NCBI GenBank assembly: GCA_002917075.1 | Contig: NTMA01000008.1 | Span: forward strand, 868,001 to 932,000 | Direction of reading: 5' to 3' | DNA from: Hawksworthiomyces lignivorus | Lineage: Eukaryota; Ascomycota; Sordariomycetes; Ophiostomatales; Ophiostomataceae | Length of the DNA stretch: 64,000 nucleotides | Shown: piece by piece, positions 53,948 to 63,638 of the stretch | How positions within the stretch are numbered: the first letter of the stretch is position 1 | Layout: the number at the start of each line of letters is the position of its first letter | Translations under genes and position numbers: made by a program | Notes under the pieces: model-generated | Databases searched by the model: none | What the model was told of the DNA's origin: nothing | Seen by the model: only the letters and a program-made list of their open reading frames with translations

Positions 53948-56410
53948 TCATATATCTGCATCCATCAGCGCCGGAAAGAGTTCAACAAGTCCAGCGTCGT
54001 AGTACCCATTTAGCTCGATGTCAAAGGGGTCCCAAAGGTTTCTAGCAGGTATCCGTGTGGCAGCAGCACCGTCGGTCGTCGTAGCTGTTTCGTTTGTATG
54101 GCTACCCACAGCTATAGCAGCGGACTGCAAGGGCGCTTCTGCAATGGAAGGAGCAGACAAAAGAGATGCAGGAGATGCCATGCTGTAATATAGGGCTGCT
54201 TGCGCAGTCTGTGAACCTAGCTCCGTGCCCACCTGAATTACTGACAAGGCGTGGGTTGGCGAGAGCCCGGGCGACGGGCTGCTGCTGATGATCGTATTGT
54301 CGTTAGTGTTGGCTGCCAATGGCGAATGGATGTTGTCTGTGTGCATGGGGATGGCCGCGTTGATACTGGCAGCATTATCCCCCGCATTTTGTCTGTGTTC
54401 GCTAACCGGATGTGGAATGAGGGTGTGCCGCGACGGGAGGTAGTTGACATCGGGCCGCATCCGCTGCGGGTGGTCCACGTCCTCTTCGTCGTCCTCAGTC
54501 GTGGACGCGTCTGTCAACAGGCCGCCGTCACCGATGCTATCTCTGCCATTCGCGCTGCCGGCTCTGCTGCTGGTATGCGGGAGATGTGGATTTTGGTGCC
54601 TGTCCAGCAGCTTCATGACCCGTCGTGTGTCGTGTAGACACTGCTCGATGCGGGCCGACTTATTGGGCATAGACTGCGCTAGCACGAGAGCTTTACGGAG
54701 CTGCCTCCGCAAGCTAGCGAGGCAGTGCCGATCTGGCGGTGGCGGCAAGAGATGGATCAGGTGGCGGAGGATCTGGGCCACCTGGTAGATGCTGATAGGC
54801 AGGAAGATATCATCGACTAGCGTGCCGTGGGCGTCATGGCCCATGGTGTAGACGGTTGACCACAGCTCGCAGAGCCGCACTGCATGGGAAAGGCAGGCCC
54901 TCTGGCAGGATAGCACGAATTCAGGCGGCGTGGTGCTCAGGGCGGCCGCCGAGATGGACTCGCGAATCCACGGGATCGTGAAACGGTACAGGTCGCAGTG
55001 GCACTGGTGCCAGAGCGTGTGCACGACAACATAGCTGTTGGCGTCGGCCGAGTGGATCTTGAGCAGGAGCTGGCCTGGACTGAGCCGGTTGTGCTCAGGC
55101 AGTGCAGCCTGCCAGTCCTGCAGCTCTTTCTCCAAGGTGCGCAGTTCGTCGAGGCTGTCGTGGGGATTGGTGTTCTCACGGCGGACACGCTTGGTGTAGC
55201 GTAGAATCTTGTCGCGCGTGGTGGTCAGTTGCACGTAGGACGCAAGCAGGTCCATTCGCAGATCGACTGGGCCGTCGCCCTCGTCCCTGTCGCTGTTATT
55301 ATCGAGATATGCCACTTGCGACTCGATGCCCGCCTGGAAGCTGTAGTCGTCACAAGGCAGCCGGATGTGCATGCTCTCGCGGGGGCAGATGGTCAGGTCT
55401 TGGTTGCCGCCGGAAAACAAGCGGTCGAGAATGTAGATGGCCCAGACCAGGCGGCGACGGCATTCTCGCACAACCGCATCGCCACCCGAAAGCTCGTGAT
55501 TGAGTTGCAGCGCAAATGCGCGCCGTGCTGCCAAGGCGACGAGGTCCCACGCTTGGGTCACATCACCGTAGTGCAGATGGAAGAGTATGACGAGGACGAG
55601 TGCTTGCAAGTGAGCAAGCGACTTCTCCGAGGCTGTCCCGCTCATGTATCTCAAGAGCAGATCTTTTTGCAACTCACCAATCCATTCTGCTGCCATAACT
55701 TTCTGCGTCTCAGGGTTTTCTTGCTGCAGCGAGCCATGACTGTCGTCCATGCTGCAGATAAGCCGCAAGCCCGAGGCGCACAATGCTCGGAGCAGAAGGG
55801 GATCGAGCTCGGCCTTGCTCCAAGCAGCCAAAATCGATGGCCTATGCAAGAATATGCACGTTGTTCTGTTTGTTTTCGAAAAGTACGCATCAATATACCG
55901 CCGCGTCATGGCTTTGTCCACCACAGGATCACTCCACGCTCGCAAAGTCCCCGGCGAAGATCCAGCCGCCGTGGCAGGGGTTGGTAACAGCGATTCCGAG
56001 GGCGTCGTGGCGCAGCTCGCCCTATCCGTTTGGCTGCGCAGGCCTGTCGCATCTGTACCGGCATTCATCCAGATACACGGACGCCCTCGCCTTTGACACC
56101 GGACACAGCTGCTGTCAGGGCCCAAGTCTCGAACCGAGCACTTCACCTTATGCAGGCGACACTGCTGGCATGCCTCTATTGTCCGTTGTCTCTTGGTTCC
56201 CGCCTGTGTGAGTAAGGAAGATGGGACGGGCGTGGGCGTTCCGTCTCCGCAGGCCGCCTGACCGTGGGCCGTCCATGCCTCTGGCGAGCTCATCGAAGAG
56301 CATCGGAAGCCGAGGCGCGAGCAAGCCCCACAACTGGGCTCAGCGCGATCACAGCGTACCTTTCTTGCACGGCATTGCTGACAACTCCGTCTTGTTGACA
56401 CGTCCGGCAT
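53948..56410 (-). CDS. Transcription factor with two Zn2Cys6 clusters and fungal_trans domain
   Basis: Nuclear DNA-binding regulator in a single exon, 820 aa. It carries two separate binuclear zinc clusters. The first is Cys10, 13, 20, 27, 30 and 37 (CQQCRARKVRC...CGACSRLGFRC, spacing 2-6-6-2-6). The second is Cys81, 84, 91, 102, 105 and 112 (CQQCRLHKVKC...CVRCQRRGRPC, spacing 2-6-10-2-6). The middle region (about 170-560) is the fungal_trans domain, with the typical LLLRALCASGLRL, LVALAARRAFALQLNHEL and RRRLVWAIYILDRLFS. The C-terminal 200 residues are Ser/Thr-rich and acidic, suiting an activation domain. Most fungal regulators of this class have one cluster. It is transcribed divergently from the sulfatase and is the likely local regulator; four CGG triplets lie just upstream of its start. 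Confidence 0.92.
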   Translation of the reverse strand: MPDVSTRRSCQQCRARKVRCDRAEPSCGACSRLGFRCSSMSSPEAWTAHGQAACGDGTPTPVPSSLLTQAGTKRQRTIEACQQCRLHKVKCSVRDLGPDSSCVRCQRRGRPCIWMNAGTDATGLRSQTDRASCATTPSESLLPTPATAAGSSPGTLRAWSDPVVDKAMTRRYIDAYFSKTNRTTCIFLHRPSILAAWSKAELDPLLLRALCASGLRLICSMDDSHGSLQQENPETQKVMAAEWIGELQKDLLLRYMSGTASEKSLAHLQALVLVILFHLHYGDVTQAWDLVALAARRAFALQLNHELSGGDAVVRECRRRLVWAIYILDRLFSGGNQDLTICPRESMHIRLPCDDYSFQAGIESQVAYLDNNSDRDEGDGPVDLRMDLLASYVQLTTTRDKILRYTKRVRRENTNPHDSLDELRTLEKELQDWQAALPEHNRLSPGQLLLKIHSADANSYVVVHTLWHQCHCDLYRFTIPWIRESISAAALSTTPPEFVLSCQRACLSHAVRLCELWSTVYTMGHDAHGTLVDDIFLPISIYQVAQILRHLIHLLPPPPDRHCLASLRRQLRKALVLAQSMPNKSARIEQCLHDTRRVMKLLDRHQNPHLPHTSSRAGSANGRDSIGDGGLLTDASTTEDDEEDVDHPQRMRPDVNYLPSRHTLIPHPVSEHRQNAGDNAASINAAIPMHTDNIHSPLAANTNDNTIISSSPSPGLSPTHALSVIQVGTELGSQTAQAALYYSMASPASLLSAPSIAEAPLQSAAIAVGSHTNETATTTDGAAATRIPARNLWDPFDIELNGYYDAGLVELFPALMDADI

Positions 56411-56455
56411 CGCATCTGATTACTTTCTTACCTATTGCCCGGCGTCTATCACAAT

Positions 56456-56482
56456 CGGATGCTGCACGGATGTCGGTGTCGG
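56456..56482 (+). promoter_or_regulatory. Array of CGG triplets upstream of the zinc-cluster gene
   Basis: CGG begins at 56456, 56467, 56474 and 56480, within 27 bases and 46-72 bases upstream of the regulator's ATG. Zn2Cys6 proteins contact CGG triplets, so this may be an autoregulatory site; this is inference. Confidence 0.35.
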
Positions 56483-56924
56483 AAGGTAAGGCGGAGATAG
56501 TGAATGGAGGATAAGGTCACGGCAACCCGCTAAAACACATCAACACTTTTAGGTCGTAACTACCTAGGCCTAGGCTATTTATTAAGCAGTAAAATTGCCC
56601 CGTGAAAATAAGGAACCCACTGTACCCAGTATAATTTAGAGCGATTGTGTCTACATCAAATGATCCAACAACAACACGATCAGAGAGTTTACCTGTTTCA
56701 ATTCTGCCAAGGCTCTGTCCACGATGAGCTCCATAGAAGATCCGTAGACTTATGAGAACCCCTCACCCCCATGGGGATGTCTCTGCATGCAACCATGAGA
56801 GACGTGTTGGCTGAACACTGGGGAGGGGACAACCGAATAGACACCGAATGTCACTATGGGGCATCAGAGAGCAGAAATGCTGTGTAAATCAGTCTGGGCG
56901 ACATCCGTATCCCCACCCCGATAT

Positions 56925-56936
56925 CCGACCTGACGG
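56925..56936 (+). promoter_or_regulatory. CCG-N6-CGG everted zinc-cluster half-sites
   Basis: CCGACCTGACGG has two half-sites with the everted polarity used by some Zn2Cys6 dimers. It sits 189 bases upstream of the sulfatase ATG. Confidence 0.3.
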
Positions 56937-56969
56937 CGACAATACACATCAACCCCCCCCCCCCCCCCC

Positions 56970-56988
56970 NNNNNNNNNNNNNNNNNNN
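56970..56988. other. Assembly gap (19 N) next to C and T homopolymers
   Basis: Seventeen C at 56953-56969 run into 19 N, followed by a T-run. The true length of this stretch of the sulfatase promoter is unknown. Confidence 0.98.
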
Positions 56989-57124
56989 TTTTTCCCTCCT
57001 CAGATGGAAGCCTTTTTTTTTAACAAGCTGGCCCTGGATAGTCATGTGTGAAAGCCAACCGAACAGGGTATTCAGATTAACAGGTAGAGTGAAATAACAT
57101 TGTAAGACTCTCAAAAGGTACACT

Positions 57125-58732
57125 ATGGCTACACACAAGGAGGACCCTTTGCCCATGCTCCTGTCTCAAGTTAACTCTGCAAATGGGGGTCCGCGGCCAA
57201 ATTATGTGATCTTCATGCCGGACCAGCTTCGGTACGACTCGCTGGGCTGCACGGCGACAACCAGCGCGAGCAACCCGGACACCGTCCGCACGCCCAACAT
57301 CGACGCTTTCCGCGAGCGGGCCACACTCTTCACCAACTGCTTCACGCAAGCGTCAGTGTGTTCACAATCGCGCTGCAGCATGTTCACGGGCACGTACCCC
57401 CATGTGTCCGGCCACCGCAGTCTGGAGAACCTGATCAAACCGTGGGAGCCGAACCTTTTCCGCAGCCTCAAAGAGCACGGCTACCACGTGGCCTGTCTGG
57501 CGCCGCGCGGCGACACCTTTGCACCCACAGTCACGGAGCTGAGTGTGACCGAGTACGGCTTTCTGGAAACGCCTGACGTTGTGCCTAAATTCGCTGGCAG
57601 CCCCCCTGGCGCCGTCGAGGATAAGGACAACATCTGGGCGCGCCTTTTCTACAAGGGCCTGCGCAGCCCGTCCGAGGCTCTGGACTATGACGAGGCCGTC
57701 GTGCGCTCGGCTCTGACATGGCTCGGCTGCCCACCGCGCGACAAGCCGTGGGTGCTATTCATGCCGCTTATCTTCCCGCACTGCCCCTTCCTGGTGGAAG
57801 AGCCCTATTTCAGCATGTATGATCGCCGCAATGTATCTGGCGTGGTGGTCCCTCCGGCCGCCAAGACGGGTTACGAGCCGCGCTACATGGCGGCCATCCG
57901 CGAGCGCTACGGCACAGTGCGCGCCACCGAGGACATGTGGCGTGAAGTCAAGGCCACCTACTATGGAATGATCGCGCGCCTGGACGAGCAGTTTGGGCGC
58001 GTCGTAGCCAAGATTGACGATCTCGGCCTCTGGAGAGACACGGTAACTATGTTCTTCACCGACCATGGTGAGTATCTCGGCGACGCCGGCCTCATCGAGA
58101 AGTGGCCGTCCGGCCTGTCAGACGCGCTGGTGCGCGAGCCCCTCCTAATCGGCGGCGCCGGGCTGCCGGTGGGCCGTACCGTGTCGGCCATGACAGAAAT
58201 GGTGGACCTGGTGCCAACCGTGTTTGAGATGTCCGGAATTGGCGAGCACTTTGCTCACAACGGTAAGTCGTGGGTACATCTGCTCTGTAGCGACGAGATC
58301 GGTGCACAAGAGAAGCAGCAGCACAAAGAATATGCCTTTTCCGAGGGCGGTTTTCTCACCTCCGAGGAACCGCTCCTGGAGCAGGCGCCATATCCATACG
58401 ACATCAAGGCGGCCCTGCAGCACGAGGATACGACCTTGGTCGGCAAGGCCATCTCACTGCGCAATGAAGAATGGACGTTTGTGTACCGGTTGTACGAGCC
58501 GGCCGAGCTATACAGCCGCGTGAAGGATCCGCATGAGATGCACAATCTGGCTGCAGAGCCAGCATACAAGTACCTCGTAGACCGCTTCGAGAAGGTGATC
58601 CTACGGTGGCTATTTGAAGGCAGCGACTTCTTGCCATGGAAGAAGGATATCCGGTTTCCTCAAGTAGACCTAAAGAGCCCACGAGAGCAGATGGAAGATC
58701 GTCTACAGAGCGCAGGGAGAACAAAGGAATAG
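57125..58732 (+). CDS. Sulfatase with variant CSQSR active-site motif
   Basis: Type I sulfatase, single exon, 535 aa, no signal peptide, so probably cytosolic. It would hydrolyse a sulfate ester (or, in relatives, a phosphonate ester) after conversion of the active-site Cys to formylglycine. The N-terminal strand FMPDQLRYDSLGC carries the first metal Asp. The catalytic segment is Cys79-Ser-Gln-Ser-Arg83 in QASVCSQSRCSMFTGTYPHV, with Gln where the textbook CxPxR has Pro. The second metal site is FTDHGEYLGD (Asp313, His314). WPSGLSDALVREPLLI and the C-terminal LYSRVKDPHEMHNLA are typical. Family members of the HGEYLGD type act on arylsulfates or sugar sulfates. It sits between the regulator and the transporter. 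Confidence 0.88.
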   Translation: MATHKEDPLPMLLSQVNSANGGPRPNYVIFMPDQLRYDSLGCTATTSASNPDTVRTPNIDAFRERATLFTNCFTQASVCSQSRCSMFTGTYPHVSGHRSLENLIKPWEPNLFRSLKEHGYHVACLAPRGDTFAPTVTELSVTEYGFLETPDVVPKFAGSPPGAVEDKDNIWARLFYKGLRSPSEALDYDEAVVRSALTWLGCPPRDKPWVLFMPLIFPHCPFLVEEPYFSMYDRRNVSGVVVPPAAKTGYEPRYMAAIRERYGTVRATEDMWREVKATYYGMIARLDEQFGRVVAKIDDLGLWRDTVTMFFTDHGEYLGDAGLIEKWPSGLSDALVREPLLIGGAGLPVGRTVSAMTEMVDLVPTVFEMSGIGEHFAHNGKSWVHLLCSDEIGAQEKQQHKEYAFSEGGFLTSEEPLLEQAPYPYDIKAALQHEDTTLVGKAISLRNEEWTFVYRLYEPAELYSRVKDPHEMHNLAAEPAYKYLVDRFEKVILRWLFEGSDFLPWKKDIRFPQVDLKSPREQMEDRLQSAGRTKE

Positions 58733-59555
58733 CAGCCTGATAGGTAATTTTAGACAGTCTCTGGAACTTTGAATATTAGATACTTAGTAAGTGAAATGGT
58801 ATTTCATTTTGCTTTTTATTTTTAACCTATCCTGTTTTTACGAGAGGGTTATTGTTATGTTAGAGTTCTATAATGAAAAATAAGGTTGTCATTATTTTGC
58901 CTTCCTCCGGCATTCCCCTGGTCCCTCTCTATTTATCTATGTCTTGCTGAGCGCGGGCTTGGGAATCTTGCTTCCATGGGATAATGTCGCTTAAATCGAG
59001 GTCATCGGTCACGATAATGAGATAATTACGTTTCTTGAGCACTATACTGGTATTGGCTGGTGTGCAATTACGAGGCTTTGTAGAACGTCGGTTTGTGAAC
59101 AGCAACCTACTATAGGTATTTTTCGGAAGACCGTAATTACTGATGTGCTCCACCAAGACGCTTGGAATGGCGACAGGTGGCGAGCGTATAGTCTATATTT
59201 GGTGCGTCTCTGGCACTATTGAGCGCTCTATGGGCTCATTGTTAGTTCACATATTGCTTTGAAGGGGGCGAGATCCGACCGAGATCCGACACCGACCATC
59301 TGGTATCCGACGCCAGCCTTCCTTTAGCATTGGCTAGACAGCATTGGTTACTAGAGAACGCTACGCCGTTTCGTTGGAGCTCTCCCCATGGGGTTGTGGA
59401 ACGACCATCCGCACAAACGAATTAGTATTTCTGGGCAGTATAACATGGACACGGCTGCCTCTTTGCTCTCCTACTATTTCTAGTCGACTCCATCCTTCCT
59501 TACTTTGCTCACCCTCTGATCCCAGCTCGCGCTGGAACATTCCATCGCCTACACC
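58733..59555. other. Intergenic, promoter of the MFS transporter
   Basis: Sulfatase 3' region and transporter promoter. Repeated GAGATCCGAC units occur at 59268-59290 with a further TCCGACGCC at 59306; CCGAC-type repeats could again be zinc-cluster half-sites. No gene. Confidence 0.5.
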
Positions 59556-61276
59556 ATGTTTGGGTTCGGACATCTCGCCATTGGCGGGACCTTCAACCGC
59601 ACCTTGACCATCACGATTATGCTTATTGCCGTTTCTCAATTCAACTATGGCTTCGACCAGCAAGGCTTCAACTCGACGCAAGCCATGGACGCCTTTGAGC
59701 GCCAGTTTGGCACGTATAACGCCAAACCAAGCAATACTCTCTCCAGACTACCTTGTTGTCCCTATTCGCCAGCTTACCACTGCTGGGGATGGTTGTCGAT
59801 ATCACCTGCGGCAGCATAATAAGCAGTCGCTATGGTCGGCGGATGTGCATGTTTGTAATGAGCATCTGGTCCTTGATTGCTACGACTATTGTCATCACGT
59901 CCAAAACCAGCGGGCAGATACTGGCTGGTCGAGTGCTGATGTATGTCTACATCGGTATGCAGCTGTCTGTAGTGCCCATATTTCAGGCAGAGATTACGCC
60001 AAAGAAGGCTCGGGGATTCATTGTCGGGACGTTTCAGCTATCCTTAGGGGTGCGTTTTCGACTTCCATCCCCTCCTCCTCATGAATCGAATAGGTCTCCC
60101 AAAGAAAGGGGAAAGACATACTAACCGAGCAGATCGGCGGGCTCGTAGTTAACGGCGTGGCTCGGGGGACGAGCAGTCTTGACACTAGTGCTGCGTACCT
60201 CATCCCTTATGGACTCTTCTATATCGTGCCCACTATTGTCATTTGTGTAGTGTGGCTCATACCCGAGGTAGGAGCAAGGTTGCCCATATTTCAGATCAGC
60301 TTCGCAGTGTGGCAGAATACAGCGCTAATCGGTCTTGTTTACGTAGTCTCCCCGCTGGCTGGCGCTCAAAGGCCGCGACGCTGATGCTTTGGAGGCCTTG
60401 ACGCGTCTACGGAAGGGAAAGTTCACGGACGAGCAGATCGAGACGGAGATGGCTCTCATAAAGGCTGGCATCGATCACGAAGTGGAGAAGGGCTCGTTCA
60501 CCGACATGTTCAAAGACGCGCAGATGGTCAAGCGCACCATGGCCGTCGTCGGCGCCAACTTCTTCACGCAGGCCAACGGCTACCAGATTGTCGCCGTCTA
60601 CGGTGCCATCTTCGTCAAGTCGCTCAACACCATCAACCCCTTCACCTTCACCATCATCAACGCGTCGCTGCAAGTCGTGCTGGTGGTTGTTGCTATGGTG
60701 ATGCTGGATAAACTCGGACGCCGGCAGGTCCTGTTTATCGGTGGTACGCTCCAGACTTTGGCCTGTTTTACCATGACGGGCCTTGGCGTGCGGCTCGAAG
60801 CCAGTACCGCCTCTGCTCACGCGACAAAATCGGGCATCCTAGCCATGCTCATCCTCATGACTGCGGGCTTCATTCTGGGCTGGGCGCCGACCGGCCACGT
60901 CCTGAGTGCCGAGATCCCGAGTATGAAGCTGCGTGACGTCACATATCGGACCGCCAGCATCCTGCAGATTCTGACCCAGTTTGTCGTGACCTTCACCTTG
61001 CCCTATCTCCTCAATGCGCCCTATGCCAATCTCGGGCCGAAGGTGGGCTTCATCTACGGCGGCGTCGTCTTTTTGTCCTTGGTCTTTGCTTATCTTGGTA
61101 TACCTGAGTGCAAGAACCGGACGCTAGAGGAAATCGATGCACTCTTCGAGTCCAAAGTCGCCATCCGGAACTTCTCCAGCATCAAGTTCGATGCGCGTTT
61201 AGATGACGAGATGGTCAAGAACCCACCAGTGGCTTATGTCGAAGATTGCTCCCAAACACAAAAGGAAACGGTGTAG
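59556..61276 (+). pseudogene. Sugar-porter-type MFS transporter, broken by a one-base deletion
   Basis: Twelve-helix plasma-membrane transporter of the sugar-porter (alpha-glucoside/hexose-like) family. Exons are 59556-60049, 60133-60267 and 60347-61276, with introns GTGCGT...GAGCAG and GTAGGA...CGTAG. Exon 1 is one base short: the frame from the ATG (MLIAVSQFNYGFDQQGFNST) runs to FGTYNAK, and the continuation SLFASLPLLGMVVDITCGSI is in the +1 frame. One extra A in GCCAAACC (59721-59728) would make the whole model a multiple of three. Downstream motifs are intact: SRYGRR, VPIFQAEITPKKARG, SPRWLALKGRD, KLGRRQVLF, and the closing GIPECKNRTLEEIDALFE (the family PETKG variant). It may be a draft-sequence error in a living gene or a fresh pseudogene. 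It follows the sulfatase on the same strand. Confidence 0.82.
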
Positions 61277-62265
61277 GGACAAACTTGCCAGCTGCTAACA
61301 CTCAGTTTTCATTGACAGGAGAGTCAATAAGTCGTACCAACATGGTTTTTTTGTTGTCCGCAAGTATCATAGTAGATAATCATTGCGACCACGGTTCTAC
61401 TAGTATTTTGACCTTGTCCATTTAAAGAATAATCATGTTGGTTGATCGCTTTGCTCTCCTTAGCTACTTAGAGCAGCTTGTGATGTGAACGGCACAAGTC
61501 CCTTTCTAAGGAGGAATTCCCGATGCAAATATTTCACATGGCAGATTAGTGTGCCATGTGTCGAGTGGTATGATTTCTACGAGCAAGCGCCGGGGGCAGC
61601 ATAATTTACTGCTCTGTTTGTCTTGAAAGGGAGCACTGGGCACCAAGTTCGTGCTTCACTTGCAAGGGAATTCTTCTTCAACAGTCAGTTTGAAATCCTA
61701 TCACTGAAATGTTCTAGTGAAGGTTCTCATGAAAGTTTTCCACACTCGCTTCCTAGCTACAAAAGATGCCGCATCGCAAGGTTCATTGTTTTCGACGTGT
61801 CTGGAAAATAATATTAATGCTACATGTACCTAGCATCATTTCTCAGTGTTCACGAAAACAGTGCCAGCCAATCATTAACGAGGTAAGTCATTCCGCTAGC
61901 TTATATTAAGCAAGGTAGCGACCATAATCTGATATTGTAGCTTAATGCTAATCTCAAACGAATCCTTCTAGAGGGTGAAAGCAGTGCAATGCCGAGACTT
62001 AGCGCAAAGGCTCAATGCGGGCAGGGCTTGCCCTCGCATATGCACAGGGGTGTTAGCCAGAAAGCTATACAATAGACCTACTTCCTACTGATTTAAGTCA
62101 GTCTTTCAGAAAAAAGAAGGGCAAACAAAAAAATTGCATGTTGAGCGCTCGCTTCGTCTTTCTCTAGGGCTACGGTGGGCTGTCTTCGTACAACCTTCCT
62201 CCAACCTCTCTTGTTTCGCCTCAGTTCTGCCGCGCACTGGGTCTCAAAGGACAAACATGTGATTT
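61277..62265. other. Intergenic
   Basis: About 1 kb with no supportable gene, RNA or repeat; short open frames only. Confidence 0.5.
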
Positions 62266-62961
62266 CAGTCCTTGTCATTACTTGCCTTGGCGAGCCTGCT
62301 TCAAGCTGCCGCGGCGCAGGTTCTCTCTGTATCTTTACCAGTGTCAGTCCTCCAGATTAAGTCGGAGGTGGCCATAGACTACAGCGGCACTATTCCGCCA
62401 TATGGTTTCTATGTCGTGGATCCCTTTGACGAGCCGGTGGACTCAATCAGTAAGCATAGAGCTCTTCTACGCCAGCGTTGTGGTCTTCTCCTTTCTTGGT
62501 CTGTTTCATTTGAGCAGAGAATTAACATCTCGGGCGCTAGTTCTTGGTTTAAGCGGCGGCGTACTTTCCTGGATACCGAGAGTGTTTAAGGGGATCCACT
62601 GCTGTGACGCTGTCTACCGAATAGAAATCATAGACGGACTTTCGAATTCGGCCTTCAGCGACCCGTTTAGCTTCTCTGGCTGCGATTCTTCCATATGCTC
62701 CAGCAGCAGGGGACCATCGATGACGACGGTCACAACCACAGTCACATCCGACATCGAGGAGACGAGCGCAGCACTAGCATACAGACAACAACCGCGACGG
62801 TCACGGTCACGCCCAAGTGCTGTGTGAAGCTAATGTGCACGTCCACCGTTACAAAGAGACAGATTCACTACAGGACCGTTACTCATGAGACGACAAAAAC
62901 ACTACTCAAAAGGGAGCCTCCTGTGACGGTCACTATCTGTCCCGCGAAACGTGAATTATGA
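62266..62961 (+). CDS. Thr-rich secreted protein, incomplete model or relic
   Basis: After a good acceptor (GATTTCAG, ending 62265) a forward frame reads SLSLLALASLLQAAAAQVLS, the second half of a signal peptide, then SEVAIDYSGTIPPYGFYVVD. The first exon with the ATG was not found. A GTAAGC donor at 62450 and GAGCAG acceptor near 62518 remove the next stretch. Beyond that, protein-like pieces are in different frames: YRIEIIDGLSNSAFSDPFSF near 62618, and at the end SIQTTTATVTVTPKCCVKLM and HYRTVTHETTKTLLKREPPV up to a stop at 62959-62961. The gene therefore has further introns I could not place, or is decayed. It looks like a Thr-rich cell-surface protein. Confidence 0.35.
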
Positions 62962-63185
62962 TCTGGCGTACGAGCTCCTAGTCCTGCAGCTATAACGACA
63001 TTTAGTGGTTTGCAAAGGCAGTGAAATAAGCTTGACAAAGACGAGTATCCGAAGTATAATACTATGTATGTCTATTTTTAAATTACTATTAGGGTAGTAT
63101 TGTAATCGAATTTTGTTGAAAGTTTCCACGGGAATATTTCCATCGTCATTTCTTTATTTACCTTGCTATATTTTTCTCTATTCAC

Positions 63186-63374
63186 TTAATATTTTTCCGC
63201 GTACCGTTTCACCTCACCGCGGAGCTGTTGGCTGATGTCGTCATGTTTCCCGGTCAGCCACTTAGACGAATCTAGTGGGACGATCAAGATATCAAGCTCC
63301 CATTCTAAACGATGACAGAGTGACACGTCCTTGTCTGGTCCAACATGCTTCTGCAGCCTGATTAGCAGCTGCAT
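63186..63374 (-). CDS. Possible C-terminal exon, unknown family
   Basis: Minus-strand frame with protein-like composition (RLQKHVGPDKDVSLCHRLEW, LDILIVPLDSSKWLTGKHDD) ending at 63186. No domain, start or splice partner is identifiable. It may be the 3' part of a small gene or a relic. Confidence 0.3.
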   Translation of the reverse strand: MQLLIRLQKHVGPDKDVSLCHRLEWELDILIVPLDSSKWLTGKHDDISQQLRGEVKRYAEKY

Positions 63375-63638
63375 TGCTCGCTTCTTTGCTCTAATTCATG
63401 TAAGAATCATAATTTGTGTTATTTAGTATTTCTCGCTCTTTTACTTTCTCCTTCTTTTATCCTTTTACCTCTGCTGGCCATCGTTTCGAACCCTTTGTAC
63501 CATTCTTTTGAATATATCAGACATCATATGAAGACCACGGTGCCTAAATGATATAATTTGAAATTCTATTTAATCGTGAAGCCTTTGACTGTCTCCACGA
63601 CTATGAGTAATAAATGGTTGTAGAATTACGCGAGTATA

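Larger units (their letters stand above)
56411..57124. other. Divergent promoter between regulator and sulfatase, contains the assembly gap
   Basis: About 0.7 kb serves both genes. It contains the CGG array near the regulator, a CCG-N6-CGG pair nearer the sulfatase, and the N gap. No gene is supported. Confidence 0.6.
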
